Source of the DNA: DASVHS01 sp038244815
GTDB taxonomy: Bacteria; Acidobacteriota; Thermoanaerobaculia; Gp7-AA8
Reading direction: 5' to 3'
DNA: 64,000 nt
Assembly (NCBI GenBank): GCA_038244815.1
Contig: JBBRTB010000003.1
Coordinates: forward strand, 193,478-257,477
A program made the translations under genes and the position numbers. Every line of letters begins with the position of its first letter. The first letter of the stretch is position 1. The notes beneath the pieces are model-generated. The model saw nothing but the letters and a program-made list of their open reading frames with translations. It was not told the origin of the DNA and searched no databases. Shown in pieces: positions 24,961-35,549 of this stretch.

Positions 24961-26621
24961 TCACAGCCGATCATGACAACACCTCCCACCCGAACCGCTT
25001 GAACATCCACGCCCCTCGAGGTACTTGCCGGCCATCAACGAGCTTGGCCATACGCGCAGCGTCCATTTGTCGACGCCGAGGCGCTGGAGGGCTTCGTCGA
25101 TCAGGCCGAAGACCCGGTCGAGTGAGAAGGGCTCGGTGCGCGTGATCGCCGCCGTTTCGAGATCGAGATGATCGATGAACGGGCCGCGCACCACCCACGC
25201 CGCCGTGCCGCCGGCCGCGCGCACAAGAGTCGTCACCCGCGGCGCGTTGGGGACCGTGAACAACGCGGTCACTCTGCGCGATGTCACGAACGCCGGACGG
25301 CCGGCAAAGGTCCACCAGAGGTGATCGCGATCGACCGCATCCGCCGGCAGCGCGGCCGGGCCGGCGACGAAGCCGACGGTCGGGTACACGCACGCGTCAC
25401 GCCACACGATTTCGCCAAGAATCCGCGCTCTCTTGCCGAGATTTCCTGTTTGAAGCGCTTCGGAGAACGTCGGCCTCGGACGGGATTCGATACGGTCAAT
25501 CTCAGCCCGCCACTGCCCGACATCCTCCTCCGTCGCGAGCGAAGAAGGATCGAACAGGAACCTGATCTGTGCGTCAAAGCAGCCGCTCGCATCAGGGAAG
25601 AGGGCTGACGCGAGATTAGCCAACTCTTCCCCATTGAACGGCGGCAGTTTCGTCGATTTCGGTCTCCTGACGTGAAGGCGCTCCGTTTCTCCGTCGGAGT
25701 TGATGACGAAACGCATGGCGAACTGCTTCGCGACGCGCACGATCTCTTCCCGCTCGACGCCCCACACGACGACGATCGTTGCATCGAACGACACGCGTGG
25801 AGATCGCGACACACGACACGGCAGCACCTCGATGCGCGTTGCGGTGCTGAACCGCGACGTCAGCTCCGCAGAACGGCCGGCATCGATCGTCATCACCGCA
25901 AACGGCTGCTGAGGCGGATCGAAACCGAACCGCTTCCGAATGCCGAGCTGCGACGTCAGCGGTGTTCCAGCCACCCAGGGGCCTGCGGCGCGGCTGAGCG
26001 CCTCGGCCGTCTCCTCAGCCTCCTCCCTCGCTCGTTCGACTGCACGCAACGTGGCGAGGAGCGCGAGCCTGGCGTTGAGCAGCGGAGCCACTCGCGCGCC
26101 GAGGAGCGAGAGCTCGAGCCAGCTTCCGTCCGGCACGTCGGCGAAGGCGCTGATCGCTTCCAGTCCAGTGAGCCGCCGCATGATGGCAAGCAGCGACACC
26201 GCATCGAGTCGATCAGGGACATCGAGCGGCTCCGGGAGCTCCCGCGGCTCAGAATCCACCCACGCTCACCGCGCCAGGCGATCCCGCGACGGATCTGCCC
26301 GGCGCTCAGCCTTTCAGGCATTTCGGGAGGCGGTCCGGCGACGAGAAGAACTGGATGCCACGACTCGCCTCGTTCGCTAACTAAGCAGACGCGAAGATCA
26401 GTCGTGTTGAAATTGCGGCGCGCGAATCGCGAACGCAACGTGAGGAGCAGCTCGAGCTCGTCCTCGAGCGTGATGACTGCGAGAGCGCGCTTCGCGTCCG
26501 CTCCGAGAACATCGAGAGCGCGATCGCAGACGGCGCGCGTGAGCGCATCGCGATCGCCGCCGAGACGCGCTTCGGCAACGAGCACGCTCGGCGGTAAAGG
26601 TGCAAATCGGATGAATGCCAT
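24961..26621 (-). pseudogene. Unknown protein of about 550 residues, frameshifted
   Basis: ATG 26621 has a strong AAGGGGG ribosome site and starts MAFIRFAPLPPSV. The frame is protein-like (ALAVITLEDELELLLTL) as far as AWRGERGW near 26262. The next frame then carries the continuation (VDSEPRELPEPLDVPDRLD) through to a stop at 24961, with regular secondary structure (VREEAEETAEAL-type coiled stretch, GRPAFVTSRRVTALFTVP). One indel near 26260 separates the halves. No domain is recognised, and there is no signal peptide or membrane segment. If the break is a sequencing error, the gene is intact. Confidence 0.6.
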
Positions 26622-26887
26622 GGAAGCCCCCTTTTGTTGACACATTCGGGAGCATCCGGACTGACGGTCGTCGCATTGTTTTTCGGGAGAGGAGTCTCCC
26701 GCGCATCGGCGGATCGCCAGGGCACCGTGGGCGGTAGACGACCTCGCCTCGGTTGCCGTGAATGCCCAACGGGGGCGCTCACTCTGGATGCTTTGTTTCT
26801 AACTTAGAAAGAACGGTGACTGCCTCATTTGTAACGGCGCGGCCGGGGTGTTTATTCGTGCGCCTCGGCGGCACGCGGAGCATCGGG

Positions 26888-27000
26888 CGATGTCATCCCG
26901 AGGGTCGCGAGGGACCTGGGGGTTGGGCGGCGCCAGGCACATGCCTCAGGCATCGCGCCACCCTTCCCCCGGGTCCCTCGCTACGCTCGGGATGACATCG
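26888..27000. repeat. Long imperfect inverted repeat of the GTCATCCCGAG family
   Basis: Arms of about 35 bases (26888-26922 and 26966-27000), beginning CGATGTCATCCCGAG and its complement, face each other across a 43-base loop. Each arm ends in a run of five G or C. The arm sequence is a variant of the dispersed repeat at 8503, 50169 and 63185. Together they could form a long hairpin in RNA or extruded DNA. The remaining gap (26622-26887) holds one 7-bp hairpin (26684-26701) and no gene. Confidence 0.75.
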
Positions 27001-27039
27001 TTAGAGCGGGGGGCGCACGGCCGAGGTACGATCGCGCTC

Positions 27040-27381
27040 GTGGATGAACGTCCGGTCACGTGGAGCGATCTCGTGCGGTTTCACCGCGAAATGTTGGTAC
27101 CGGACATCGAACGCGTCCTCGATGCGCGTCTCGCGCCGATCTACCGGCGATTCGATGATGTCGATTCGCACTTCGATGCGATCTACCAACGGTTAGACCG
27201 CGTCGAAAGCCAGATCCAATCGCTCAGCGCGGCCGTGAAACGGGTCTAGGCATGGATGGCCAGTCTCGAGGAGCGCGTCGCGCAGATCGATGCGTCGCGG
27301 CTGGCTGACTACGAGAATCTCAACGATCGGATCGAGGCGCTCAAACGGCGCGCCGACGAGATCGAAGGCCGCCGCGGGTGA
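27040..27381 (+). pseudogene. Coiled-coil protein interrupted by in-frame TAG
   Basis: From GTG 27040 the frame reads VDERPVTWSDLVRFHREM, then heptad-like repeats (RRFDDVDSHFDAIYQRLDRV). It meets TAG at 27247-27249 and continues in the same frame with more heptads (LEERVAQIDASRLADYENL) to TGA at 27379. The two halves clearly form one coiled-coil protein of about 113 residues. Reinitiation at ATG 27256 could make a 41-residue C-terminal piece. Function unknown; such small coiled coils often accompany the nucleotidyltransferase type encoded just downstream. Confidence 0.6.
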
Positions 27382-27421
27382 CTCACGCGGACGTCCTGAC
27401 CTCCCGGACTACAATTCGATC

Positions 27422-27604
27422 GTGAGCCGCGCCGCCGAGGATGATGCCGTGATCGCTGCGTACAAGCAGTCGATCGATCGCACTCTGCTTCGTGAGAATC
27501 TGGGGCGCACGCCCGATGAGCGGCTCCGCCAGCTTCAGGAGCTGCAGCGATTCGCCGATGAGCTGCGCCGCGCGGGAGCTGAGCTGCGACTGAGGAAACC
27601 GTGA
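27422..27604 (+). CDS. Small protein paired with nucleotidyltransferase gene
   Basis: The 60-residue protein starts at GTG 27422 and is mostly helical, with the conserved-looking core SIDRTLLRENLGRTPDERL and LQELQRFADELRRAG. This type is commonly encoded directly upstream of an AbiEii-like nucleotidyltransferase, here overlapping it by four bases. The two may form a toxin-antitoxin-like pair, but the partner is broken in this genome and no function has been established. Confidence 0.6.
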   Translation: MSRAAEDDAVIAAYKQSIDRTLLRENLGRTPDERLRQLQELQRFADELRRAGAELRLRKP

Positions 27605-27989
27605 CGGATTTCGCGCGTCTCCTCCATACGCTCGCTTCGCACGAAGTGAACGTCGTGATCGTCCACGGCGTCGCCGCGACGATTCACGGATCGGCGAGAC
27701 TGACAACCGATCTCGACGTCGTTTACGATCGTGGCAAAGAGAACATCGGCCGGCTGGTGACCGCACTCGATCCGCTTCACGTGTACCTGCGCGGCGCGCC
27801 GCCCGGCCTGCCATTTCGATTCGATGAAGAGCTGACCTCGAAGGACACACGGTCGACGTGACGCTGTTTGGCGACAAGTTCCGTTGCATCGATGTGGTGA
27901 CGTCGATCAAAGCCAAACGCGCAGCGGGCCGGCCTAAGGATCTCGAGGTCATCGCCGAGCTCGAACTGATCCGCGACGAAAAGCATTAG
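27601..27989 (+). pseudogene. AbiEii-like nucleotidyltransferase with internal deletion
   Basis: The N-terminal part is normal: VHGVAATIHGSARLTTDLDVVYDR is the nucleotidyltransferase core, here GSA...D-x-D. It continues to PPGLPFRFDEELTSK and then runs out of frame. In the next frame the C-terminus reappears (VDVTLFGDKFRCIDV, then AKRAAGRPKDLEVIAEL) and stops at 27989. The family normally has about 35 more residues between these parts. Loss of this block plus the frame change makes the gene non-functional. Confidence 0.75.
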
Positions 27990-27998
27990 CCAAGACAG

Positions 27999-28922
27999 GT
28001 GAGCACCGACGAAGAGATCTCCGATTTCTCCGGCATCACGGCCGACATAGCCCGGCAGCTCCTGCAGGCGCAGTTCCCTCGACTTGCGCCGCATCGCGTC
28101 GAGTATCTCGGTGAAGGTTCCGACAGCGTCGCCTTCGACGTGAACGACTCGTGGATCTTCCGCTTTCCCAAACGCCGCTACGTCGAAGCGCAGCTCCTCA
28201 TCGAGACCGCCATCCTTCCCGTGCTTGCGCCATCGCTCCCGGTCGCGGTGCCGGCATTTCGCTTTCATGGGCAGCCTGGCGGCGGCTTTCCATTCCATTT
28301 CGCCGGCTACGCGAAGCTTCCCGGCAAAGGGGCGGACGAATTCGATCGCACCGAGAATCTTCTGGCGACGATGTCGCCGGCCCTGGGGACGTTTCTCTCC
28401 CGCTTGCACGCCTTTCCGGTGGTCGAGGCCACTCGACTGGGCGTGCGAACAGAGCACCATGACAGCATTCAGGAGATCCGCGCGTCGGCGCTGGATCAGT
28501 TCGCACGCGTCCGCACGGTCGCAGCCGGCGCGCCGCTGGAACGGTGGTACGCCTATCTGCGAGACGGTGCAGACGCGCTGGCGCCATCGCGCGCGCATCC
28601 GGTCCTGGTGCACAACGACTTGAGCGCGGAACACATGCTGCTCGACGCCGCGAGCGGGCAGTTGACGGGCATCATCGACTGGGGTGACATCGCGATCGGC
28701 GATGCCGCTGTCGATTTCGCCGGGCTGTTGCACTGGGGTGGCGAATCGTTCCTTCGCGCGGTCCTGATTGCGTACGGGGAAACAACGAGCGCCGGTTTTC
28801 TGGCTCGCGTACGTTATCTGGCGGCCTGCAGAGCCGTGCGCGACGTCGCGCTCGGCGTGGAAACAGGCCGGCACGACCTCGTCTCTTCCGGCCTTCTCAC
28901 CATCGATCTCGTGTCGGCCTGA
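27999..28922 (+). CDS. Aminoglycoside phosphotransferase (APH)-family kinase
   Basis: The 307-residue product starts at GTG 27999. It has the APH fold: an N-lobe with EYLGEGSDSVAFDV and SWIFRFPKR, and a C-lobe with the catalytic loop VLVHNDLSAEHML and the metal-binding segment GIIDWGDIAIGDAAVDF. Such enzymes phosphorylate small hydroxylated molecules, including antibiotics. Family membership alone does not show resistance and the substrate is unknown. It follows the broken nucleotidyltransferase by ten bases. Confidence 0.85.
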   Translation: MSTDEEISDFSGITADIARQLLQAQFPRLAPHRVEYLGEGSDSVAFDVNDSWIFRFPKRRYVEAQLLIETAILPVLAPSLPVAVPAFRFHGQPGGGFPFHFAGYAKLPGKGADEFDRTENLLATMSPALGTFLSRLHAFPVVEATRLGVRTEHHDSIQEIRASALDQFARVRTVAAGAPLERWYAYLRDGADALAPSRAHPVLVHNDLSAEHMLLDAASGQLTGIIDWGDIAIGDAAVDFAGLLHWGGESFLRAVLIAYGETTSAGFLARVRYLAACRAVRDVALGVETGRHDLVSSGLLTIDLVSA

Positions 28923-28952
28923 GGCGCTCTCCCGCGATAGACTCTCGCCCTC

Positions 28953-29993
<1,041 letters not shown>

Positions 29994-30136
29994 GCATCTC
30001 GGAGTGCGGCGATCCTGACGTTCCACGCCGGGCAGAAGGCCTCGGTTCGCCCAGAAGGGCGGCCTCACGGCTTTCGGCGCGGCTCTCTTTGAAGCGCGCG
30101 CGGAAGGCTTCGGCCGTGGTGTTCCGGCGCTCTTCT

Positions 30137-30598
30137 TCACTTCTTCTTCCGCGATTGATTCAGGGAGACCGCGGCGCGGATGAGGTCCTTGAATGCAGCC
30201 TCGTCAATCTCGTCTCCCTCGCGGATATCGATGGCGCGGCGGACATTGCCCTCCAGGCTCGAGTTGAAAAGACCGGCGGGGTCTCTCAGCGCAGCGCCAT
30301 GGAAGAACGTGAGCTTCACGACAGCCTTGTACGACTCACCCGTGCAGACGCCCCCGTCGTGAGCCCAGACCGGCGTCCCCCTCCACTTCCACTCCTCGGT
30401 GATTCCCGGATCCGCCTGATTGATGAGCTTGCGGACACGGCGAAGCACGTCCCCACGCCAGTCGCCGAGCTCCGCGATTTTCATCGTGATCAACCGGGAG
30501 GCTGATTTCCCGGTGGCAGCGTTTTCGGCCTCTGCCTTTTTTGCGCGCGGACCGGGGCGAGCGGTCGCCTTCTTCGCGACTTTCCTGGTGGTGCTCAT
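30137..30598 (-). CDS. DUF1801 (YdhG-like) protein
   Basis: The 153-residue product has a basic Lys/Arg/Ala-rich N-terminal tail (about 1-35) that may contact nucleic acid. The DUF1801 fold follows, with VRKLINQADPGITEEWKWRGTP, CTGESYKAVVKLTFFHGAAL and a C-terminal helix ending SRKKK. DUF1801 proteins are small single-domain proteins of unknown function. It converges on the YchF-like gene across a 143-base gap that holds a GC-rich palindromic stretch but no gene. Confidence 0.8.
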   Translation of the reverse strand: MSTTRKVAKKATARPGPRAKKAEAENAATGKSASRLITMKIAELGDWRGDVLRRVRKLINQADPGITEEWKWRGTPVWAHDGGVCTGESYKAVVKLTFFHGAALRDPAGLFNSSLEGNVRRAIDIREGDEIDEAAFKDLIRAAVSLNQSRKKK

Positions 30599-31056
30599 GA
30601 CGGCTCCTCCTTGTTCTGTTGTGGTTCTTGCCGCTCACGGACCCCTGCACCCGGCCGGGCCGTCCAGCGATGTTAGCGAACGGGCAGGAGCCAGCGCAAA
30701 GCGCGGCAACTTCGTGGCAGAAGGTGGCTCGTCGAACGATCAGCGCTTCAGCCGGCGGCGCGGATCACGCCGACAGTCGCAAGGACGAAAGCCAGGGCGA
30801 CCATTGCCTCGGTCGACAACAGCGGAATCACCACAGGAACAGATCCGATAACGAGACCGGTGGCCGTGCTGATGTATAACGTCTCGCGACGCCACAGCTC
30901 GCGCCCTTCAGGTGGTGAGAGCGCGATGATGTGGCCGCGATTCTCGCAGCCGCCCATTGCTGCTTGCCCCGCCGATTGATGCGGTAGCGAGCTCCGTCGG
31001 CTCGGAACTGCTGACGGTCGGCTTCTTTCCAATACGCCTGATCGCCGAAGACCTGA

Positions 31057-31215
31057 TCACTTCCTCTTCCCGTCCGAGGCCGGCGGCGCCAGATTCTGAA
31101 ACGCGATGAAACGGCCATCGCGGCTGATGTCGGTTCCCGCTTCTCTCCGGATGGGAAAGGCCCACGCGACGATGATGAAACGAGTGGCCGGCCGAGACCG
31201 GGGTGCCCAGCGCTT
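31057..31215 (-). pseudogene. Fragment of a beta-propeller-like protein
   Basis: On the minus strand a frame reads RFIIVAWAFPIRREAGTDI then SRDGRFIAFQNLAPPASDGK and stops at 31057. The SRDGRFIAFQN segment fits one PD40/WD40-like blade. Nothing upstream continues it; the transposon-related scar at 31190-31223 touches its 5' end. The rest of the gap 30599-31056 has only short frames. One of them (GLVIGSVPVVIPLL) could be a membrane helix, but none is convincing. Confidence 0.4.
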
Positions 31216-31223
31216 TCGTGCGG
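31190..31223. mobile_element. Short scar matching both ends of the transposase remnant at 36.2-36.4 kb
   Basis: The sequence joins GGCCGAGACCGGGGTGCC to CAGCGCTTTCGTGCGG. Both parts occur in the transposase remnant, at about 36260-36276 and 36408-36423, where some 130 bases of coding sequence separate them. The junction lies on a shared four-base TGCC/GGCA word, so this looks like an internally deleted copy of the same element. Confidence 0.55.
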
Positions 31224-31290
31224 TCTCCACTTTCGGGATCCGGCACGGATGACGGAGCGGGCGGAGATTCCGCCGAGATCATGGCGAACG

Positions 31291-31321
31291 GAGAGAGCGG
31301 TCGCCTGGCGACCGCTCTCTC
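31291..31321 (-). terminator. Perfect 15-bp hairpin just past the 1406-residue gene
   Basis: Arms 31291-31305 and 31307-31321 are exact complements (GAGAGAGCGGTCGCC). The hairpin starts eight bases after the stop codon of the large secreted-protein gene. No T-run follows it on the minus strand, so it may act as a mRNA 3'-end stabiliser or a non-canonical terminator. Confidence 0.5.
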
Positions 31322-31328
31322 GAAAAAC

Positions 31329-34300
31329 CTACTGCAGCCCGCCTCTCAGATCCAGAACGTGGGCTGCCTTGATGGTGGTGCTGTTCGCGGTCACCGTCGG
31401 ATCGGTGTAGCCCACTCCGGACAGCCCAACACCGGCCCGCACGCCGTCCACTCCGTTTCGCAGCTCGATCAGATGAATGCGCTTGACCACCGCGCCGCTG
31501 AGCGATCCGTCGGTGAATGACAGGGCAGGCCATCCGAGTGCCGCGCGAGCGTCGTTGAGGGCCAGGCGCAGCTCGGCAAAGTCGATCGCGTGGATGACAG
31601 TGCTTCCCACTGAGAGAGTTGGGTATGTGTAATCGAATGGGACGGCCAGGTCGACGTTGCTGTATGCCAGAACTCCGGCCGGACCGAAGGCCGTGACTTG
31701 ATAGAGGTACCCGTTACGGTTCGTCACACCATTGTCGAGATATGTAGTGGTCGTCGGAGCGGCAATCGGATTGAATGCGCTGCCGTTCAAGCTGCGCTGC
31801 ACAACATAGGAGGTGGCGCCGGTGACTGAGCTCCAGCTCAGAGCAACCTGTCCGTTCGACGCTGCTGCGGTCAACGCCATAGCCGCCAGTCCCGAAGCAC
31901 TCTGGCTCACGACGAAAGGCTGTCCGGCGATGGTCAGCGTGGTGGTCCGAGCATTCGACGTTGCGTTGAGCCCGACCGAGTACTGCACCGTGCCGCTGGC
32001 CGACCCCGACGAGCCCGAAGTGATTGCCACAAAACTCCCGCCGGGGGCCGTGGCCGTCCACGGGCAGCCGTTGCCCGTAGTTACCTGGACCGAGCCGCTG
32101 GCGGCCGCGGACGAGTAGCTCGCCGAAATCGGGGCGATGGTGGTCGTGCAGGTATACGTGAACGCATTCGTGCTCAGGGCAGCCTGGCCGTCTGGATTGA
32201 TCACCACCACATCAACGATCCCCCCGGCGTGCGCCGGACTCGTGACGCTGATCGCGGTCGAGTTCGACCCGCCCATGTTGATCACTCCGTCGACTCCTCC
32301 GAAGAGCACCCGCAGTCCGGAAGCGATGACAAACCCCGTGCCGTTCACTGTCACCGGGGTTCCACCAATGGTGTTCCCACCGGACGGGGTCACGGTGCTG
32401 ATCGTCGGAGCGGGATCAAGTGCCAGCATGTAGACGCCGGTCGCGGCCGAGGCCAGAAGACGGCGGGAGGTCGTCTGAGCGAACGCATTGAATCCGGTCA
32501 GACCGGCACTGGGGTACGGCCCGCCCGATGGACCGAGCGTCCACGTCGTCGCGCCGTTCACAGTGGTGTAATACCCGGCGGTGGTTCCCGCGTGCACGCG
32601 CATGACGCTGCTGGGATCCACGAGCAGCGCGCTCACATCAGGGAGCGTGACTGGAAGGCCGGTATTCATCGGCGACCAGTTCGTGCCGCCGTTGGCGGTT
32701 TTGTACACGCCGAGAGAGTTGCTGTTGCTGGCGTCTCGCATGCCGGCAAAGAGCACCAGCGTGGAGCTGGGCGCGATGGCCAGCGACTGAGGATATCCGC
32801 CCACCGGGGAGACGCTGCTCCATGTAGCGCCGTTGTTCGTGCTCTTTCCGACGTTGGGTGTGCCGCTGCCTGCGGCATAGAGCGTTCCGGCGATGGCAGG
32901 ATCGACCTGCAGGAAGTAGCCGCGGAGATTCGTGCTGGAGGCATCGATGATATTGACGAAGCTCGCCCCGCCGTTCACCGATTTCGCCAGCAGGTCGCTC
33001 GACGTGCTTCCACCGTTGATGTGGAAGTCGCCGGCATAGACGTTACCGGTGGCCAGGGGATCGATGGCCAGTCCAGCGACAAAATCTTCGCCGATGCCGC
33101 CGCCCGTGACGGGAGTGGTCCAGTTACTGCCGCCGTCGATGCTGCGGTAGATCGTTCCGGCACCAGCCACCATGATCGTTTGCCCGTTTGCGGCGACGGC
33201 GTGCAGAACGCTGCCAGCGAACGGACCGGCCACGCCGTTCCAGGTCGTCCCCCCGTCCGTGCTCTTATAAAGACTGACCGGATCAGGATACGCCGTGGCG
33301 TAGACCGTCGTGCCACTGGCCAGGTCGCGTGTGATGCTTGTGAAGTTGCTCCCGGTGATCGCGCCGTTGGCGGCCTGCACCAGGGCCTTGACCCAGGTCC
33401 CGTTGGCCGATGTTGCCGAGACCTCTGGAGAGATCGGCCCCTCGATGCCGTTCTCCACGGCCGTGATGACGAAGTAGTACGTGGCGTTGTTCGGCAGCGG
33501 TGAGAGGACGTAGGGGCTGGTTGCGCCGGTGATCTTCGTCTGGAACATCGAGGTGGTCACGCCGGGCGACTGCGATATGTAGAGGTTGTACGAGCTCGCG
33601 CCGACCACCCCGGGCCAGGTAACCGTGATCCTCCCGATACCCGCGGTGGCCGTGAGATAGAGACCAATTTCATAGGCTCCGATGGTCGGCGGCGACGTTC
33701 GCGGATTGTTGTCGAGATCGACGGTGGGAGCGCCGACATTCGTTCCGGCGCGACGCGCTGGTGAGGAGGAGCGTAAGTGCAGGTCGCTCGGCGCACTGAC
33801 AAACAGCGGATCGGTGTTCACGAGCGCGTTCGTGCCGAAGGATGACTCGGAAGCCGGGAAAAACAGATTGTTTGTGCCGTTGTTGGCACTCACGCCGCCG
33901 AAGATTGGCGGCGTTCCGGATCCTGACCCCGCCAGCGCCGTATCGTTCGCGAAGATGTTGTTCGTGATCGTGCAGGTCTGACAATCGAGCGGCGGGTAAA
34001 GCGCGCCGCCAGCGGCGCCGCCGCTGGCGCCGCCATTTCCACCCTGCGCCGTGTTGCCATAGAACGTGCAGTTGGTGATGTGCGGCTCTCCGGTGGTGCT
34101 GAACCCGTACACCCCGGCACCGTGAGCGTCTCCACCCGCTTGCGATCCGACTCCGTCTCCGCCAAGAGCCGTGTTGTTGCTGATGATGCAGTTGACGAGC
34201 ATTGTTGGCGCATTGAGGAATGCGCCTCCGCCATACGCGTAGGTGCTCCCGCGCGCCTGGTTGCCGGTGATGATGCATCGACTGACGGTGGTCTGATCGA

Positions 34301-35549
34301 GATTGGACGAGTAGATTCCACCGCCCGAAGCGCTCAAACCACCGGTGATCGTGAACCCCTCCACGAGGGTCGTGTTGGCGTTGCCGCTGCAGATCAGCAC
34401 CGTCTGGTTCGCGCCGGTCGCGTCGATGATCGTCGACGAGGCGCTCACGGTCGATTGCAGCTTGATGCCCGATGGAACGGTGATGGGGAATGTCTCACCG
34501 AGCGCGGTATTGTAGGTTCCGGCCGCTACGTGGATCGTTCCGCTGGCGCCGACCGCGGTCAATGCCTTCTTGATGGTCTTGAATGGCGCGCCGACCGATC
34601 CCGCATTGCTGTCGCTCCCGTTGACCGCGTCGACCCACGGATTCGGATCGAGAGCCGCTCCCGTCGTGGCCGTGGTCTGCGCCGCCGTGGTGGAGAAGAA
34701 CGACGCGCCGCTGTTCACGCCCAGGTCCTTGGAGAATGCGCTGATGTAGTAGGCGGTCGCGGCGGCAAGACCGGTCGCCGTGACGGACGTTCCGGAGCCC
34801 TCATAGGCAGTCGTTGTCGCGCCGTCCGTGGCGCTGGTGGCGAAGGTTCCGATCTTGGCCAGCACCCTGTACTGGGGACCGCCGCCCGACCAGCTCAGCG
34901 GAACGCTGCTGCTGGTCGGCGTGCCCGCGCTGACGGTGGTCGGAACGGTCGGCAGGGCCTTTGCTGTGATCGTGGCATTCGTCGCGTAATTCCAGCCACT
35001 GGTGGTGGAGGCTGGAGCTGTACCCGTCGCGCCGAGCGCCACCACGCCATAGAGCGTATGTATCGACCCTGCGGTGGCAGTTGCCGGACAGGTATAGCGA
35101 AAGCTGTAGAGGGCGGTGTTCGCCGTGAGATGCGCGAGATTTGTGGGGGGGGTCAGGCCGGATGAGTGGGTGACTTCACCGCCGCTGGTGCCGTTAGCCA
35201 GTGTGGTTGTCGCCTCGCCACCTGTTACCGTCAATGTATTTTCCGTGTCGGAGGCCGCCACATCGAATCCCACTCTTTGAGCCGCGGTCGTCGTCTTCGA
35301 TACGACGATCTGATAGTTGCCGTAGTCGCCGGGATAAAGCTGAGTGGGGCCGCTGAACGTGGCCGCGATGGCCGTGTCCGGCGCAGCAGGGGAATGACAC
35401 CCTCCGCAGCTCGCGCTATCAGTGGCCGCGGTCTTCTTCGTTCTGTTGACCGTGTTCGGGGGATTGCTGCTGTAGGCATAAATCACCGCGGACAGAGATG
35501 CAAGCATGACCGCCAGCGTGATCACAAAAGAAGTGATGATTCGTCGCAT
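31329..35549 (-). CDS. Large multidomain secreted protein with CGGCH motif
   Basis: The 1406-residue secreted product has a signal peptide (about 1-26), then a domain with one CxxCH motif (C48-G-G-C-H52) inside a region resembling Reeler/choice-of-anchor modules (to about 190). An Fn3 domain follows, then a right-handed parallel beta-helix (about 300-620) and another Fn3. Sialidase/Vps10-like beta-propeller repeats (STDGGTTWN, SIDGGSNWT and similar), an IPT/TIG domain, a BACON-like domain and a third Fn3 follow. The C-terminus has repeated units (IHAIDFAELRLALNDAR, IHLIELRNGVDGVR, IKAAHVLDLRGGL). It may bind glycans or surfaces. CxxCH could bind haem c, but its partner His/Met ligand is not obvious. 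Confidence 0.8.
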   Translation of the reverse strand: MRRIITSFVITLAVMLASLSAVIYAYSSNPPNTVNRTKKTAATDSASCGGCHSPAAPDTAIAATFSGPTQLYPGDYGNYQIVVSKTTTAAQRVGFDVAASDTENTLTVTGGEATTTLANGTSGGEVTHSSGLTPPTNLAHLTANTALYSFRYTCPATATAGSIHTLYGVVALGATGTAPASTTSGWNYATNATITAKALPTVPTTVSAGTPTSSSVPLSWSGGGPQYRVLAKIGTFATSATDGATTTAYEGSGTSVTATGLAAATAYYISAFSKDLGVNSGASFFSTTAAQTTATTGAALDPNPWVDAVNGSDSNAGSVGAPFKTIKKALTAVGASGTIHVAAGTYNTALGETFPITVPSGIKLQSTVSASSTIIDATGANQTVLICSGNANTTLVEGFTITGGLSASGGGIYSSNLDQTTVSRCIITGNQARGSTYAYGGGAFLNAPTMLVNCIISNNTALGGDGVGSQAGGDAHGAGVYGFSTTGEPHITNCTFYGNTAQGGNGGASGGAAGGALYPPLDCQTCTITNNIFANDTALAGSGSGTPPIFGGVSANNGTNNLFFPASESSFGTNALVNTDPLFVSAPSDLHLRSSSPARRAGTNVGAPTVDLDNNPRTSPPTIGAYEIGLYLTATAGIGRITVTWPGVVGASSYNLYISQSPGVTTSMFQTKITGATSPYVLSPLPNNATYYFVITAVENGIEGPISPEVSATSANGTWVKALVQAANGAITGSNFTSITRDLASGTTVYATAYPDPVSLYKSTDGGTTWNGVAGPFAGSVLHAVAANGQTIMVAGAGTIYRSIDGGSNWTTPVTGGGIGEDFVAGLAIDPLATGNVYAGDFHINGGSTSSDLLAKSVNGGASFVNIIDASSTNLRGYFLQVDPAIAGTLYAAGSGTPNVGKSTNNGATWSSVSPVGGYPQSLAIAPSSTLVLFAGMRDASNSNSLGVYKTANGGTNWSPMNTGLPVTLPDVSALLVDPSSVMRVHAGTTAGYYTTVNGATTWTLGPSGGPYPSAGLTGFNAFAQTTSRRLLASAATGVYMLALDPAPTISTVTPSGGNTIGGTPVTVNGTGFVIASGLRVLFGGVDGVINMGGSNSTAISVTSPAHAGGIVDVVVINPDGQAALSTNAFTYTCTTTIAPISASYSSAAASGSVQVTTGNGCPWTATAPGGSFVAITSGSSGSASGTVQYSVGLNATSNARTTTLTIAGQPFVVSQSASGLAAMALTAAASNGQVALSWSSVTGATSYVVQRSLNGSAFNPIAAPTTTTYLDNGVTNRNGYLYQVTAFGPAGVLAYSNVDLAVPFDYTYPTLSVGSTVIHAIDFAELRLALNDARAALGWPALSFTDGSLSGAVVKRIHLIELRNGVDGVRAGVGLSGVGYTDPTVTANSTTIKAAHVLDLRGGLQ

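Noticed and set aside
26684..26701. Seven-bp hairpin beside a T-run as a terminator
   Set aside because: The T-run lies before the hairpin on the plus strand, and A residues follow it on the minus strand, so neither direction fits.
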